A DNA stretch of 63,180 nucleotides from Deltaproteobacteria bacterium (lineage in GTDB: Bacteria > Myxococcota > Kuafuiibacteriia > Kuafuiibacteriales > Kuafuiibacteriaceae), in the NCBI GenBank assembly GCA_011526105.1, contig WYAZ01000011.1, forward strand, positions 1-63,180. Reading direction: 5' to 3'. The position numbers and the translations under genes are program-made. Shown piece after piece: positions 25,879-34,409 of the stretch. The notes under the pieces were generated by a model. It made no database searches. It worked only from the letters and a program-made list of their open reading frames with translations, and was not told the origin of the DNA. Position 1 is the first letter of the stretch. Every line of letters begins with the position of its first letter.

Positions 25879-27954
25879 TCAGCGCGCCGGGGCTTCGACC
25901 GCATCAGACACCAGGATCTGACCTTTGCAGTTGCCGCGGCCCATGCCGGCGTCCCCGTAGCGCGATTGCGGCGTACGCACCCCGTTGACCCCGGTCCCCT
26001 GGGAGGAGAGGCAGATTCCGGCCGAGGGTAGCTCGGTCGCTCGATATCGCCGGGTCACGTCGGGGTTGCCGACGTAGGCGTGGGCCGTCGTGTACCGCAT
26101 GACGCAGCCTTCGTAGCCCGAGTGCTGGGCCCCCTCGACTCCGAGCCAGAGGCGCACGTTGGCCTGGGCCTGCGGCTGGGTCAGAAGCGCGAGGTAGTTG
26201 GCGGTCACCTCGTTGTTGGGTTCAGTGAAGACGCGGATCTTGCTCTCCCCACGCGTGTTTCGCTCCGCCACTTCGCCGTCACGGTCGACGACCCAGGCAA
26301 CGATCTCGTCTCGCTCTGGTCCGTGATGCCAGACGTTGACCGCATGCAGAAGCTCGTGGGCGACCACCTGGTTCCTCTCGGGCAGACTCAGCAACGCCCA
26401 GTCCGACATGAGCCGAATCTGGGAGATCTTCTTTGGATTGCCCGGTCCGCCGACCGCCTGGCCTAGGATTCGCGTGGTCCCGGCTTCTTGCGCACGCGCA
26501 TCACCCATCGTGACCAGCAGTCCGTGTTGGTCGGTGGAGCCGGCGCCTTCGCGTCGGTTGGCGTTGATCACCCGCGACAACGGGAGCTCGGCCGCGGTGA
26601 GACGTGGGTGTACCACCAGCCGGGTGAGCCGCTTGAAGAGGGCGAGTCCCGACGCTGCGGCCTCGAAGGCGCGCACGAACAGATCCTTTCTCTCCGGATT
26701 CCCGCCGACGTGCTGACCGTCCTCATAGAAGCCTCGATACTCCTGATAGAGCGACAGCCCATCCCCGTTGGTTCCATCACCGGGCGGATCACTCTCGTCG
26801 TCCGCGTCATCGGCGGCCCGGACCCCGGCGCCTTCCTTCCAGGCGTCGGCGATGTGCGAGTCCTCGGCCCGCTTCGGCAGCCGGAGTCCGGTGGTGCCCG
26901 CGACCTTCGCCTTACCTTCGAGCGTTCGGCCGTCTTCGAGCGTCACCGTGACCTCTAGGTTCGCCCAACCACCCCAGTCTCGCGGGGCGATGCGCACCCC
27001 GTCGCTGACCCCGCCCGTCACGTTGCGCTCGAGCGTTTGAGCCTCGGCCCCGAGCGTGACTGGGTCACCCGGGTCCGCCTCCAACTCGAGGTCGGGGCGC
27101 GTGTCGTTCGCGTCGGCGGGGAAGTTCATCGCGATGCCAGGCTCGCGCGAAGTCTCGACGAGCTTCCAGTTCCAGCGACGGGCCTCCACCGAAGGCGCCT
27201 GCCCAGACGTGGTGACGATCTTGGCCTCGATGTTCAAGGGCGCTCCGGCGCTTCCGTCCTTGTTGGCCCGCGGTCTCCACGTCTTGTAGGCCTCGGACTC
27301 GTCGATCTCCAGCTTCAGCTCTTCGACCGAGTCGGGGACGATCCGAACCTGCAAGTCCCCTTGCACGCGGGTGGCCTCTTCGATCGTGGGCTGCTCCGGA
27401 TCGACCTGCTCCTCGGACCGGTAGCTCCCGGACAAGGTCGTGCCGCTGGCGGGATAGGCGAATCGATGGAGCACGGAGTGACCCCAGCTCTTGCCTGATA
27501 CGCCATCGATGATCTCTTCGTCCGGACAGCGATTCGTGGTCCGGCGATCAACGGTGAGGGAAGGGTTGCCCAAGTTGAGCTGAAATCCGTCTGCATAGAG
27601 GTCCAGGCGCGCGGAGTTGGCAAGGACCGTCGGGGAGGCCTGGCTATCGATCTCGACCTCGGTGATACACGTGCCGTCGCGCAGGCCGATGACCCCGCTA
27701 AATCGGTAGTGCACGTTGATGGTCGGCGTGCCGATGAAGCTGTTGTTGTCGTTCGGCCGTCGTGTGAGGACCGCCATCCCCGAGGCCACCACGTCCACCG
27801 TCCACCTGGCGTTGTCCGAGCTATAGGATCCGCGCTCGGTGAAGTCGAAGGTGACTCGCCAGCGTTCGACGGCGCGGATGTCGTCCGACTGCGCGTAGGC
27901 AGAGCCGGCGAAGGCGATGAGGAGGGTAACGACAAGCAGCTTGATGCTTCTCAT
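25879..27954 (-). CDS. secreted zinc-metalloprotease-like protein
   Basis: The 691-residue protein starts with a clean signal peptide (MRSIKLLVVTLLIAFAGSAY). Residues 20-330 are beta-rich, Ig-like domains. A thrombospondin-3-like Ca2+ segment (DPPGDGTNGDGLSLYQEYRG) follows. Near residue 530, VVAHELLHAVNVWHH forms a HExxH zinc site with further His residues, though not the usual metzincin spacing. The C-terminal end is rich in Gly and Arg. It probably acts outside the cell. Its start overlaps the stop of the upstream lipoprotein gene by 4 bases (ATGA), so the pair is translationally coupled. Confidence 0.82.
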   Translation of the reverse strand: MRSIKLLVVTLLIAFAGSAYAQSDDIRAVERWRVTFDFTERGSYSSDNARWTVDVVASGMAVLTRRPNDNNSFIGTPTINVHYRFSGVIGLRDGTCITEVEIDSQASPTVLANSARLDLYADGFQLNLGNPSLTVDRRTTNRCPDEEIIDGVSGKSWGHSVLHRFAYPASGTTLSGSYRSEEQVDPEQPTIEEATRVQGDLQVRIVPDSVEELKLEIDESEAYKTWRPRANKDGSAGAPLNIEAKIVTTSGQAPSVEARRWNWKLVETSREPGIAMNFPADANDTRPDLELEADPGDPVTLGAEAQTLERNVTGGVSDGVRIAPRDWGGWANLEVTVTLEDGRTLEGKAKVAGTTGLRLPKRAEDSHIADAWKEGAGVRAADDADDESDPPGDGTNGDGLSLYQEYRGFYEDGQHVGGNPERKDLFVRAFEAAASGLALFKRLTRLVVHPRLTAAELPLSRVINANRREGAGSTDQHGLLVTMGDARAQEAGTTRILGQAVGGPGNPKKISQIRLMSDWALLSLPERNQVVAHELLHAVNVWHHGPERDEIVAWVVDRDGEVAERNTRGESKIRVFTEPNNEVTANYLALLTQPQAQANVRLWLGVEGAQHSGYEGCVMRYTTAHAYVGNPDVTRRYRATELPSAGICLSSQGTGVNGVRTPQSRYGDAGMGRGNCKGQILVSDAVEAPAR

Positions 27955-28814
27955 CGCGCCCCCTCCTCGAGCTGACGCAAGATCGCGGCCTGCACCCCGA
28001 GCGTGGTGACGGGTGGTTCATCGGCCGCCGGAAACTGCGACTGGAACTGGGCGATCGCGGTGCTGGTGGTGGTGAGCGCCTCGAGGAGCCGGCCGTTGGC
28101 CGCCAGCGCGGTGGCTCGCCAATTGAGGAGCGTAATCGAGTCGGGGTCGGCGAGCAGCGCGGCCTCCGCGAGGGCGAACGCGGCGGCGGCGTCTCCGCTG
28201 GCGAGCAGGCTCTCGAGTTCGAGGGCAGCCTTCGCGATGCGGGCCCGCCGAGCGTCCGGTCCGACGAGGGGCGGCGGGTCGACGACATAGAGCTCGAGCT
28301 CGCGAGTACCTTCCCCCCAGTGCAACTCACCGCGATAAGTCCCCAGCGGAAAGGTCGCGGTATGATTCGCACCGGCCCAAAGGCGCACCTCGGCGCTCGC
28401 TACGTTGGCACCCAGCGCACGACTCGCGTCGTCCGCGTCGATCTTCTGGAGCGACCAAGCCTGCGCGGTGCCGTCAGGGCTCAGAAAGCGCAGCTCCAGC
28501 GAAGCGTCGGGGATGGGATAGCTTCGGTCCGGCTCGTCGTCGAGCGTGGCGGTGACTCGGACGATGAGCGGCCAGCCGCGAACGATACGCGGCTCGGCCT
28601 CGTGGTTGATGACAAGGCCGAGCACGAGAGGGCTCGGAACTGGCTCGGGCTCCGTGCCGCCGTCGGCGGCAGCTGCGGCGTCCATTGGGACCTGGGCGTC
28701 TAGGACCGGGCCGTCGCCGTTCGAGCAGCCGAGCCCGATGGGAATCAGGACCAGGAGAAGGGCCGCGTTGAGTGTCGCGAAATGCTGGTGGAGGAGTGGG
28801 CGGACGAAGTGCAC
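27951..28814 (-). CDS. lipoprotein partner of the metalloprotease-like protein
   Basis: The signal ends in a lipobox (VLIPIGLGC) and is followed by a spacer (DAQVPMDAAAAADGGTEPEP). The middle part (PLVLGLVINHEAEPRIVRG, WPLIVRVTATL, GTYRGELHWGEGTRELELYV) looks like an Ig-type domain. The C-terminal 100 residues are helical and TPR-like (AKAALELESLLASGDAAAAF, then LNWRATALAANGRLLEAL). It lies just upstream of the metalloprotease-like gene with a 4-base overlap, so the two products may form a surface complex. I do not recognise the family. Confidence 0.8.
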   Translation of the reverse strand: MHFVRPLLHQHFATLNAALLLVLIPIGLGCSNGDGPVLDAQVPMDAAAAADGGTEPEPVPSPLVLGLVINHEAEPRIVRGWPLIVRVTATLDDEPDRSYPIPDASLELRFLSPDGTAQAWSLQKIDADDASRALGANVASAEVRLWAGANHTATFPLGTYRGELHWGEGTRELELYVVDPPPLVGPDARRARIAKAALELESLLASGDAAAAFALAEAALLADPDSITLLNWRATALAANGRLLEALTTTSTAIAQFQSQFPAADEPPVTTLGVQAAILRQLEEGAR

Positions 28815-28977
28815 CGAAGGAAGCTACCGAACCGCCGATGGCGAATCCAGCTCGCGCCGAGGACTCGAGCAGCACGGCGCAGCGCCTGGTGTTTAGGGTA
28901 CGAAAAATTTGTGCAAGCTGAGTTGACGGAGCGTGCCCGGGTTCACATTGGCGTCTGGCGTTCCGCTGGACAGAACT

Positions 28978-29676
28978 CTATGCCGCCCGCTGCTCGCCCT
29001 GACCGTGGGCGAGTGCCGACGGGCTCTGCCGACCGACGATCGCCGGGGCCTCCTGCACGAGATCGTCGCGAGTGAGCGCGTCGACCATGAACAGCGCAAA
29101 ATCGATGCGACGCGTGAGGTTACTTTCGAGGATGGGATCGCCGACATGTCGGCTCCACACCGGCAAGCCCTGGCTCTCGCCCTCTTCGAGATCGCTGCCG
29201 CGCACGACCGTCCACTCCTTGTCGCTCTCGAAGATCCGTCGAGTGGCCTCGATCTGATCGTCGAGATCGACCAAGCGGAAGAGCTTCGCCACCGCCCCGA
29301 AGACCTTTACCATCAGCCTGTGCTGTGTCGTGTAGACGTCCTTGCCGTCCCGCGTGATGTGCCATCCACAAGAGAAGATCAGGCGCGCGTCGGGTTCAGC
29401 GAAGTCGAGCACCGCCTGCGCAGTGCCGGAGGCGTAGTGCTTCATGCCCCAAGGGACGAGTACGGTCAGCACGCCGCCACAGCCTCTGACCGCGCGCTCG
29501 ATGACCCCACGATCGTCGGTGTCGCCGGGCAGGACCGTGATCTGTCCCTTGAACTCGTCGAGCTTGCCCACGCTTTGTTCTCGGCATACGGCGACCACTT
29601 CGTAGCCGCGATCGAGCGCATGCTGAACCATGTACTTCCCGAGCTTTCCCGAGGCTCCAATGATGCAAACCTTCAT
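28978..29676 (-). CDS. NAD(P)-binding NmrA-type protein
   Basis: The ATG at 29676 has AAAGGAGA six bases upstream. The 232-residue product begins MKVCIIGASGKLGKYMVQHA, a GxxGxxG Rossmann motif of the atypical SDR/NmrA kind. The later LTVLVPWGMKHYA and WTVVRGSDLEEGESQG segments fit this group, and it has no classical YxxxK. Such proteins act as redox sensors or reductases. It is divergent from the C25-like lipoprotein gene. The frame is open further 5', but the strong ribosome-binding site fixes this start. Confidence 0.85.
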   Translation of the reverse strand: MKVCIIGASGKLGKYMVQHALDRGYEVVAVCREQSVGKLDEFKGQITVLPGDTDDRGVIERAVRGCGGVLTVLVPWGMKHYASGTAQAVLDFAEPDARLIFSCGWHITRDGKDVYTTQHRLMVKVFGAVAKLFRLVDLDDQIEATRRIFESDKEWTVVRGSDLEEGESQGLPVWSRHVGDPILESNLTRRIDFALFMVDALTRDDLVQEAPAIVGRQSPSALAHGQGEQRAA

Positions 29677-29835
29677 GTGGTGTCTCCTTTGGAGGCGCGA
29701 CCGTCCATTCAACCGCGGCCGTACGTGCCTTCTAACGAAGCTCCGCCGCGATGACCACCCCTGGGTGAGCGCGCTGACCTCCCGCTGTAAGGCTCGGTAA
29801 GCCCTGTCGACGGGCGGAGCTGCGATAAGAGGAGC

Positions 29836-32046
29836 ATGAAGAGGGTCAAGCTTCTCGCCGGCCTGTGGATTACGAGCCTCGCGATCGGTGTGGGGTGCGC
29901 CGGGGGTTACGACCCAACGGAGGAGACCCAGGAAGCCGCCACGGCAGACGATTCGATCGGCCACTACGCGGTCGTGACGAGGGAACTCGAGATCTGCGGC
30001 GAGGCGCGTGTGTTCCTCGAGGTCCTGCCGGAGCAAGACGGGCTCTCGGTCGAGGAGAACGAGCTCGATCTCGACGGCCTCGTCCTACGCATCCCGGGCT
30101 CGATCAGGGCACTCCCCGGATCACGCGTGCGCATGGCGCGACGAGTGGGAGCGCTGCCGGCCCTGAATCGCCCGCTCTTGCCGCGTCCACCTCCCCTGGG
30201 CCACTCGCCCGAGATCATCGATGCCTACTGCGCCGAGGTCGGGCGGTTCGATGCGGCGATCGCAGCGCGCGGTCGGCTCGAGCTCATGGGTGAGTTGTTC
30301 CAGCTTCGGCTGAACGCTGCGGACGACATCGAGCTCTCGAGCAGCGATCGGGATGTGGCGGTGGCGCAAGACGAGCCATTCGTGGTGTCGAGTCCGGCCT
30401 CGAGACCGGCCGACGCGATCGATCAACTGATCATCTATTCCCCTGGCTTTCGCGCCCAGGCCGAGCGGCTCGAGGCCCTGCGGCGGGCGTCGGGGCTCAT
30501 CGCCAAGATCATCGCCGTCGAGGAACTGCCGGGCTATGACGCCTCAGAGCCCGTGCCCACCGAGTGTGAGGGGAACTTCCTGTCCGAGTGCTACCAGCTC
30601 CATGGTCTGACGCTCCAGGACGTTCAGCAGAGGGACGTCGGCGCGCTCTTCGGCATGGTCTCCGCAGCGCCGATCGCGGGGCCGACACCAGAGCGCGTGG
30701 CCGATGTCGCGGGACTTGCGCGCGCAGAGATCCGCCGCTCGAAGCGAGCAAGCCCGAGCCTGCGCTACGTGGTGTTGCTCGGAGATCCGCAGCGTCTTCC
30801 CGCCCGCTTCACCAGCCGAAATGCCTACGGCCAGCAGAGCGATCGCGTCTTCACCCTACCGAGCGACTTCTACTTTCAAGAGCCGTTTCGACCGTGGGCC
30901 GCGACCGGACGCACCAACTACGCGCCGAGCTCGCAGATGGTCTGGCCCTGTGGCTCGACGCTGTGCGCGACACCGAACCTCGACTGGGACACGAGACACT
31001 TTGTCTGGCCGGTGAGCTTCCCCTTCGCGCGGACCTTCGTCGATCCATTCGCATGGGGTCCGGGACAATACACGGCGGAAGAGCTCGCGCGCATGATCGC
31101 CGTGGGCCGGATTCATGGTCGAGATCAGGGCGAGGTCAACGCACACCTCGACAAGCTCGAGGCTTGGGAGGCGCAGCCGCGTGCGCTGGTGGGTCAGGCC
31201 ATCGTGTCGGTCGCGGACGCGGTGTTCACGAAGGCCGATCTCCAGGCTGTGAAGAACCAGCTTGGGCGCTTCGAGTTCTTCGGCGAGGGCTTCGGGAGTG
31301 GCTACCTCACAGAGAACATCCCGGCGCACTGCGTCGCGTCCCGTCCCCCGGTCAACGACTGGGAAGCGCCGGGGTGGGATGGCATGTGGGGCCTCCAGTC
31401 TCAGCCCGATAGCTGCAAGGTCTCGGACCCTGCGCGCCCAGGCTTCGCGTTGCCTGCGCCCGATGAGCTGCTCGCCCACGCCGGATCTCAGGGCTTCAGC
31501 GTGTTGATGATCGAGGGTCATGGCAGCAGCCAGACGATAGGGCTCAACACACACGAGTTCAACAAACGTCCGCGGCGCCAGTACTCGGTTCCGCTCCCCT
31601 TCGATCCCAACAGCCTGGACCACGACAACGTCGATATCGCCGCGATGAGCTTCGGGGCCGGCCGACCGAGCGGCCTGCTCGTCAGCAGCGCCTGCGATCC
31701 GGGTGAGTATCTCGGCGGGTACACCGCGACCTCGGTGATGGCGGAGAGGCCGAGCTTCGGCGAGTACTTCCTCGCGATGCCGGGCGCGGGCGGCGTCGGC
31801 GCATTCGTCAACTATCTCGAGGGCTGGTACGGCTCGGACCCGCGCTACGAACTCCGCTTCGTGACTGCGCTGCGGGCGATGCACAACGCGGGCACCAATC
31901 GCATCGGCGACGCGATCCTCAGCACCCACGGCGCTCTCCTGCTGAACCCCGTCGGCGGGCTTCGCTACCAGGTCCTGAATCGGCACTTCTTCGGCGATCC
32001 TGCGACAACGATTGGGGCGCGACGGCAGCTCCCAGTTCACGACTGA
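29836..32046 (+). CDS. gingipain-like (C25) Cys-peptidase lipoprotein
   Basis: The protein begins with a lipoprotein signal (MKRVKLLAGLWITSLAIGVG, then C). The C-terminal half fits the C25 (gingipain-like) peptidase layout: LRYVVLLGDPQRLPARF, SSQMVWPCGS, the putative catalytic His562 in MIEGHGSSQT, Cys620 in LVSSACDPG and a late FGDPATTIGAR. The N-terminal 240 residues are a beta-rich prodomain-like region. C25 enzymes cleave extracellular proteins, and some act in type IX or surface-linked systems. A small Cys-rich secreted protein follows after 37 bases with a good ribosome-binding site, suggesting an operon. Confidence 0.85.
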   Translation: MKRVKLLAGLWITSLAIGVGCAGGYDPTEETQEAATADDSIGHYAVVTRELEICGEARVFLEVLPEQDGLSVEENELDLDGLVLRIPGSIRALPGSRVRMARRVGALPALNRPLLPRPPPLGHSPEIIDAYCAEVGRFDAAIAARGRLELMGELFQLRLNAADDIELSSSDRDVAVAQDEPFVVSSPASRPADAIDQLIIYSPGFRAQAERLEALRRASGLIAKIIAVEELPGYDASEPVPTECEGNFLSECYQLHGLTLQDVQQRDVGALFGMVSAAPIAGPTPERVADVAGLARAEIRRSKRASPSLRYVVLLGDPQRLPARFTSRNAYGQQSDRVFTLPSDFYFQEPFRPWAATGRTNYAPSSQMVWPCGSTLCATPNLDWDTRHFVWPVSFPFARTFVDPFAWGPGQYTAEELARMIAVGRIHGRDQGEVNAHLDKLEAWEAQPRALVGQAIVSVADAVFTKADLQAVKNQLGRFEFFGEGFGSGYLTENIPAHCVASRPPVNDWEAPGWDGMWGLQSQPDSCKVSDPARPGFALPAPDELLAHAGSQGFSVLMIEGHGSSQTIGLNTHEFNKRPRRQYSVPLPFDPNSLDHDNVDIAAMSFGAGRPSGLLVSSACDPGEYLGGYTATSVMAERPSFGEYFLAMPGAGGVGAFVNYLEGWYGSDPRYELRFVTALRAMHNAGTNRIGDAILSTHGALLLNPVGGLRYQVLNRHFFGDPATTIGARRQLPVHD

Positions 32047-32083
32047 CGACGGTCACGGCCGCTCAAACGAATGGAGGATTCCA

Positions 32084-32611
32084 ATGAACAAGAGACTCGC
32101 ACTCGCACTCGCACTCGGCCTGGTCGCGGTGTGGACGTCCGAGCGGCCGAGTGCCGCCGAGACGCCGATTCAGGCGCTGCGCTGTTACGTGAACCTGGCG
32201 TGTTTTGGAAACACCGCCGTTGCCGACGAGCCGGAGAACTTCCTGCGGCTCGTGGACCACTACTACGCGGTTCCGCCCGCGAGTCCGGTCCCCAAGCTCT
32301 CCGAGATCCGCGCCAGCGCTCAGGCTCGGTTCCTCGCCTTCGAGAAGAGCTGCAACGCCAAGCGCTATGCGCTCACCAACCTGCCGAGTGACCTGAGTGC
32401 GGCCTGGAACGCGGACACGCGGGACATGTACACGGTCGTGGCCACGAGCTGCTTGCCGGCCCAGGAGTGCTCGGGCGTCGGTGGGCCCTGCAGTCGGCAC
32501 ACGGACTGCTGCTCGCCCGACGGGGCTCGGCCCAGCGACCTGCGCTGTGATGCGATACAGGGATCCTGCGTCGCGACCCGCGCCCTGCCGAGCCCCGATC
32601 TCGACGACTGA
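32084..32611 (+). CDS. small secreted Cys-containing protein
   Basis: The ATG at 32084 is preceded by GGAGG at an eight-base spacing. A signal peptide (MNKRLALALALGLVAVWTSE) gives a mature protein of about 150 residues with at least eight Cys, most of them at the C-terminus (CLPAQECSGVGGPCSRHTDC, then CSPDG). Such spacing fits a disulfide-rich extracellular module. It follows the C25-like gene closely and may be its substrate, inhibitor or chaperone; that is a guess from order. The signal coding region has a repeated CTCGCA unit. Confidence 0.75.
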   Translation: MNKRLALALALGLVAVWTSERPSAAETPIQALRCYVNLACFGNTAVADEPENFLRLVDHYYAVPPASPVPKLSEIRASAQARFLAFEKSCNAKRYALTNLPSDLSAAWNADTRDMYTVVATSCLPAQECSGVGGPCSRHTDCCSPDGARPSDLRCDAIQGSCVATRALPSPDLDD

Positions 32612-32670
32612 GTTCACCCGTTGGCAGCCACGGAGTTGTGTGACCTGCGAATTCCTGCTTCTGTGGGGAC

Positions 32671-34272
32671 GTGAGCCGCTGCTGTTTTCTCGTCGCGCTC
32701 GCGGGTCTGGCCTGCGACGAGACCCGAGTCGCGCTCACGTGGCCAGAAGCCATAGACGTCGGTTTTCTCGTCGTGGTGCCGGAAGGCTGGAGCGGTGCCC
32801 CCGGGGACCTCGAGATTGAGGGACCCGCGCCTTTGGAGTCCACGCCTCGGGTTCAGCTCCAGGCTCCACCGGACGCCCGGGTCTTCGTCGTTGGCCTCGA
32901 AGAGGAGCCGGCGCGGTCTGCGCACCCTCGGGTGACCGACCTTGGGGCTTGGTCGATGACCACCAGGTCGCCGGAGCTGGCAGCCGAGCCGCGCTGCGAG
33001 GGCGAGGGATGGGTTCACGGGGACCGAGTGCTCGAGGTGCCGCTCACGGAGCCGGCACTCGGCGCGAGCACCTACGAGCTGAACCCGAGTTCTTCCAAGC
33101 TCGAGGTGATCCCAGAGGTGCCTTTCGCTTCGGCGGTGAGCTTCCGCGCGTCGCTTCGGCCTTGTTTGCAAGGCCAACGCTTGGTGGCCGAACCTTTTGC
33201 CGACGGTACCGACGGCAGTGGTCCAGAGGATAGATACTTTCAGGTTCGATTCGTCGACGACGAGGTCATCGTCTTGCTTGGGTACGGAGTGGTGACCGCC
33301 ATGCAGAGAGGTGATCGCTTCGAAGAGCGCAGGCGGATCCAACCCAGCGCATTCGGTCTCCCACCACCTTCCCCGTCGAGCAGCTGGACCTTTTCTGCGT
33401 TTGCGCTCTCTGGCACGAGCTCGGCCGCGTCCGGAGTCGTCGCCTTGTCGCGGAGGGGCACGGAACCCGACCGCTTCTTTGAGGCTCGGGTCTTCGCCGT
33501 TCAGCTCACGAGCACCGGTTTCGTACCGGGTCCGGAGTTGTGGCGGGATATCGCGCCCCCCGAGGGGAGCCGTCGAAGCGTTCGTAGGCTCGCCATCGAT
33601 CCTCCGCAAAGCTGGGTGGGCGTCGGCTTTGGCGTCCTGCTGTCCGGGGCTGGGTTTGAAGGCGCCCCGCGGGTCTATGATCGACCGATCAACTTCGACG
33701 CAAACTTCTTGCTCACGACCGGTTCCGCGGAAGCTCCGTTCATTCTCGGCGGGGGGAGCTTTATCCAGTCTTTCAATCCCGCGTTGGGCGAGACCGGCCT
33801 CCAAGACCTCGCGTTCGAACCCCCTCCGGGCGGTTCGGACAGCATCGATGGCTTGAGCGTCTCGGTGGGCCCGGCTGGGGTCGGGCTCCAGGTGGCCTTC
33901 TCGGCTCCCGAGCTTGGGCGGCGCTCGGCCGAGACCGGTCGGTGGAGCTACCGGCGCATGTGGTCGGACGAGGGCGAAGCGCGCTGCATGCAAAGACGCT
34001 ACTGTGGTCGGCCCGAGGCGAGCCAGCGTGTCGAGTTCGTCAGCGATGGCCCGATTCGCCCGGGCTCCACGATGGTGGTCGCGCCGGCGAGTTGCGCGAG
34101 AGTCTATCTCGTGGACGAAGAGGAGAGCTGCGCGATCTCGGTCCCTTTCGAACTCGGTCCCCCGGTAGGCCCGGATGGCGTGGACCCGGCCACCCTCTAC
34201 GACGCGGATCGACGAGGCAACGCGCTGGTCTTGGCCGGCGGGACACATGTCCTCGAACTGCACGTCGAATGA
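32671..34272 (+). CDS. lipoprotein of unknown function
   Basis: From a GTG at 32671 (MSRCCFLVALAGLAC) the signal ends in a lipobox, giving a mature protein of about 520 residues. The body alternates short strands and loops (EVIPEVPFASAVSFRASLRP, YFQVRFVDDEVIVLLGYGVV, GLQVAFSAPELG), consistent with beta-sandwich or propeller repeats. The C-terminus has a Cys-containing part (CMQRRYC, CARVYLVDEEESC). The opposite strand is also open over nearly the whole gene, but it lacks a start context and a normal composition. It ends in an ATGA overlap with the sucA fragment. Confidence 0.75.
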   Translation: MSRCCFLVALAGLACDETRVALTWPEAIDVGFLVVVPEGWSGAPGDLEIEGPAPLESTPRVQLQAPPDARVFVVGLEEEPARSAHPRVTDLGAWSMTTRSPELAAEPRCEGEGWVHGDRVLEVPLTEPALGASTYELNPSSSKLEVIPEVPFASAVSFRASLRPCLQGQRLVAEPFADGTDGSGPEDRYFQVRFVDDEVIVLLGYGVVTAMQRGDRFEERRRIQPSAFGLPPPSPSSSWTFSAFALSGTSSAASGVVALSRRGTEPDRFFEARVFAVQLTSTGFVPGPELWRDIAPPEGSRRSVRRLAIDPPQSWVGVGFGVLLSGAGFEGAPRVYDRPINFDANFLLTTGSAEAPFILGGGSFIQSFNPALGETGLQDLAFEPPPGGSDSIDGLSVSVGPAGVGLQVAFSAPELGRRSAETGRWSYRRMWSDEGEARCMQRRYCGRPEASQRVEFVSDGPIRPGSTMVVAPASCARVYLVDEEESCAISVPFELGPPVGPDGVDPATLYDADRRGNALVLAGGTHVLELHVE

Positions 34273-34409
34273 GCGGCGCCCCCAACGGTCAGGACCACGA
34301 GCAGAGCATGAACCCCTCGAGCCCCGACGATCTCGGCTTCGCTGAGCCGCTCTATCTCGAGTATCTCGAAGATCCGAACTCGGTCGACCCGACAGCGCCC
34401 CGTGTCTGA
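34269..34409 (+). pseudogene. sucA: N-terminal remnant of 2-oxoglutarate dehydrogenase E1
   Basis: A 46-residue frame with an ATGA overlap to the upstream lipoprotein reads MNPSSPDDLGFAEPLYLEYL followed by EDPNSVDPTAPRV and a stop. The YLEYLEDPNSVDP core matches the conserved N-terminal segment of the E1 subunit (normally LYEQYLEDPNSVDPEWR). The rest of the roughly 900-residue enzyme is absent: the next base starts the stop codon of norR on the opposite strand. It looks like the severed start of a sucA gene, or a small protein that reuses the E1 N-terminal helix, the part that docks to the E2 component. Confidence 0.6.

Noticed and set aside
32096-32117. Tandem CTCGCA repeats
   Set aside because: Explained by Leu-Ala repeats in a signal peptide.
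32614-34263. Long minus-strand open frame of 549 codons
   Set aside because: The plus-strand frame has a lipoprotein signal, normal composition and a coupled downstream frame; the minus frame is Arg/Pro-rich and has no domain.
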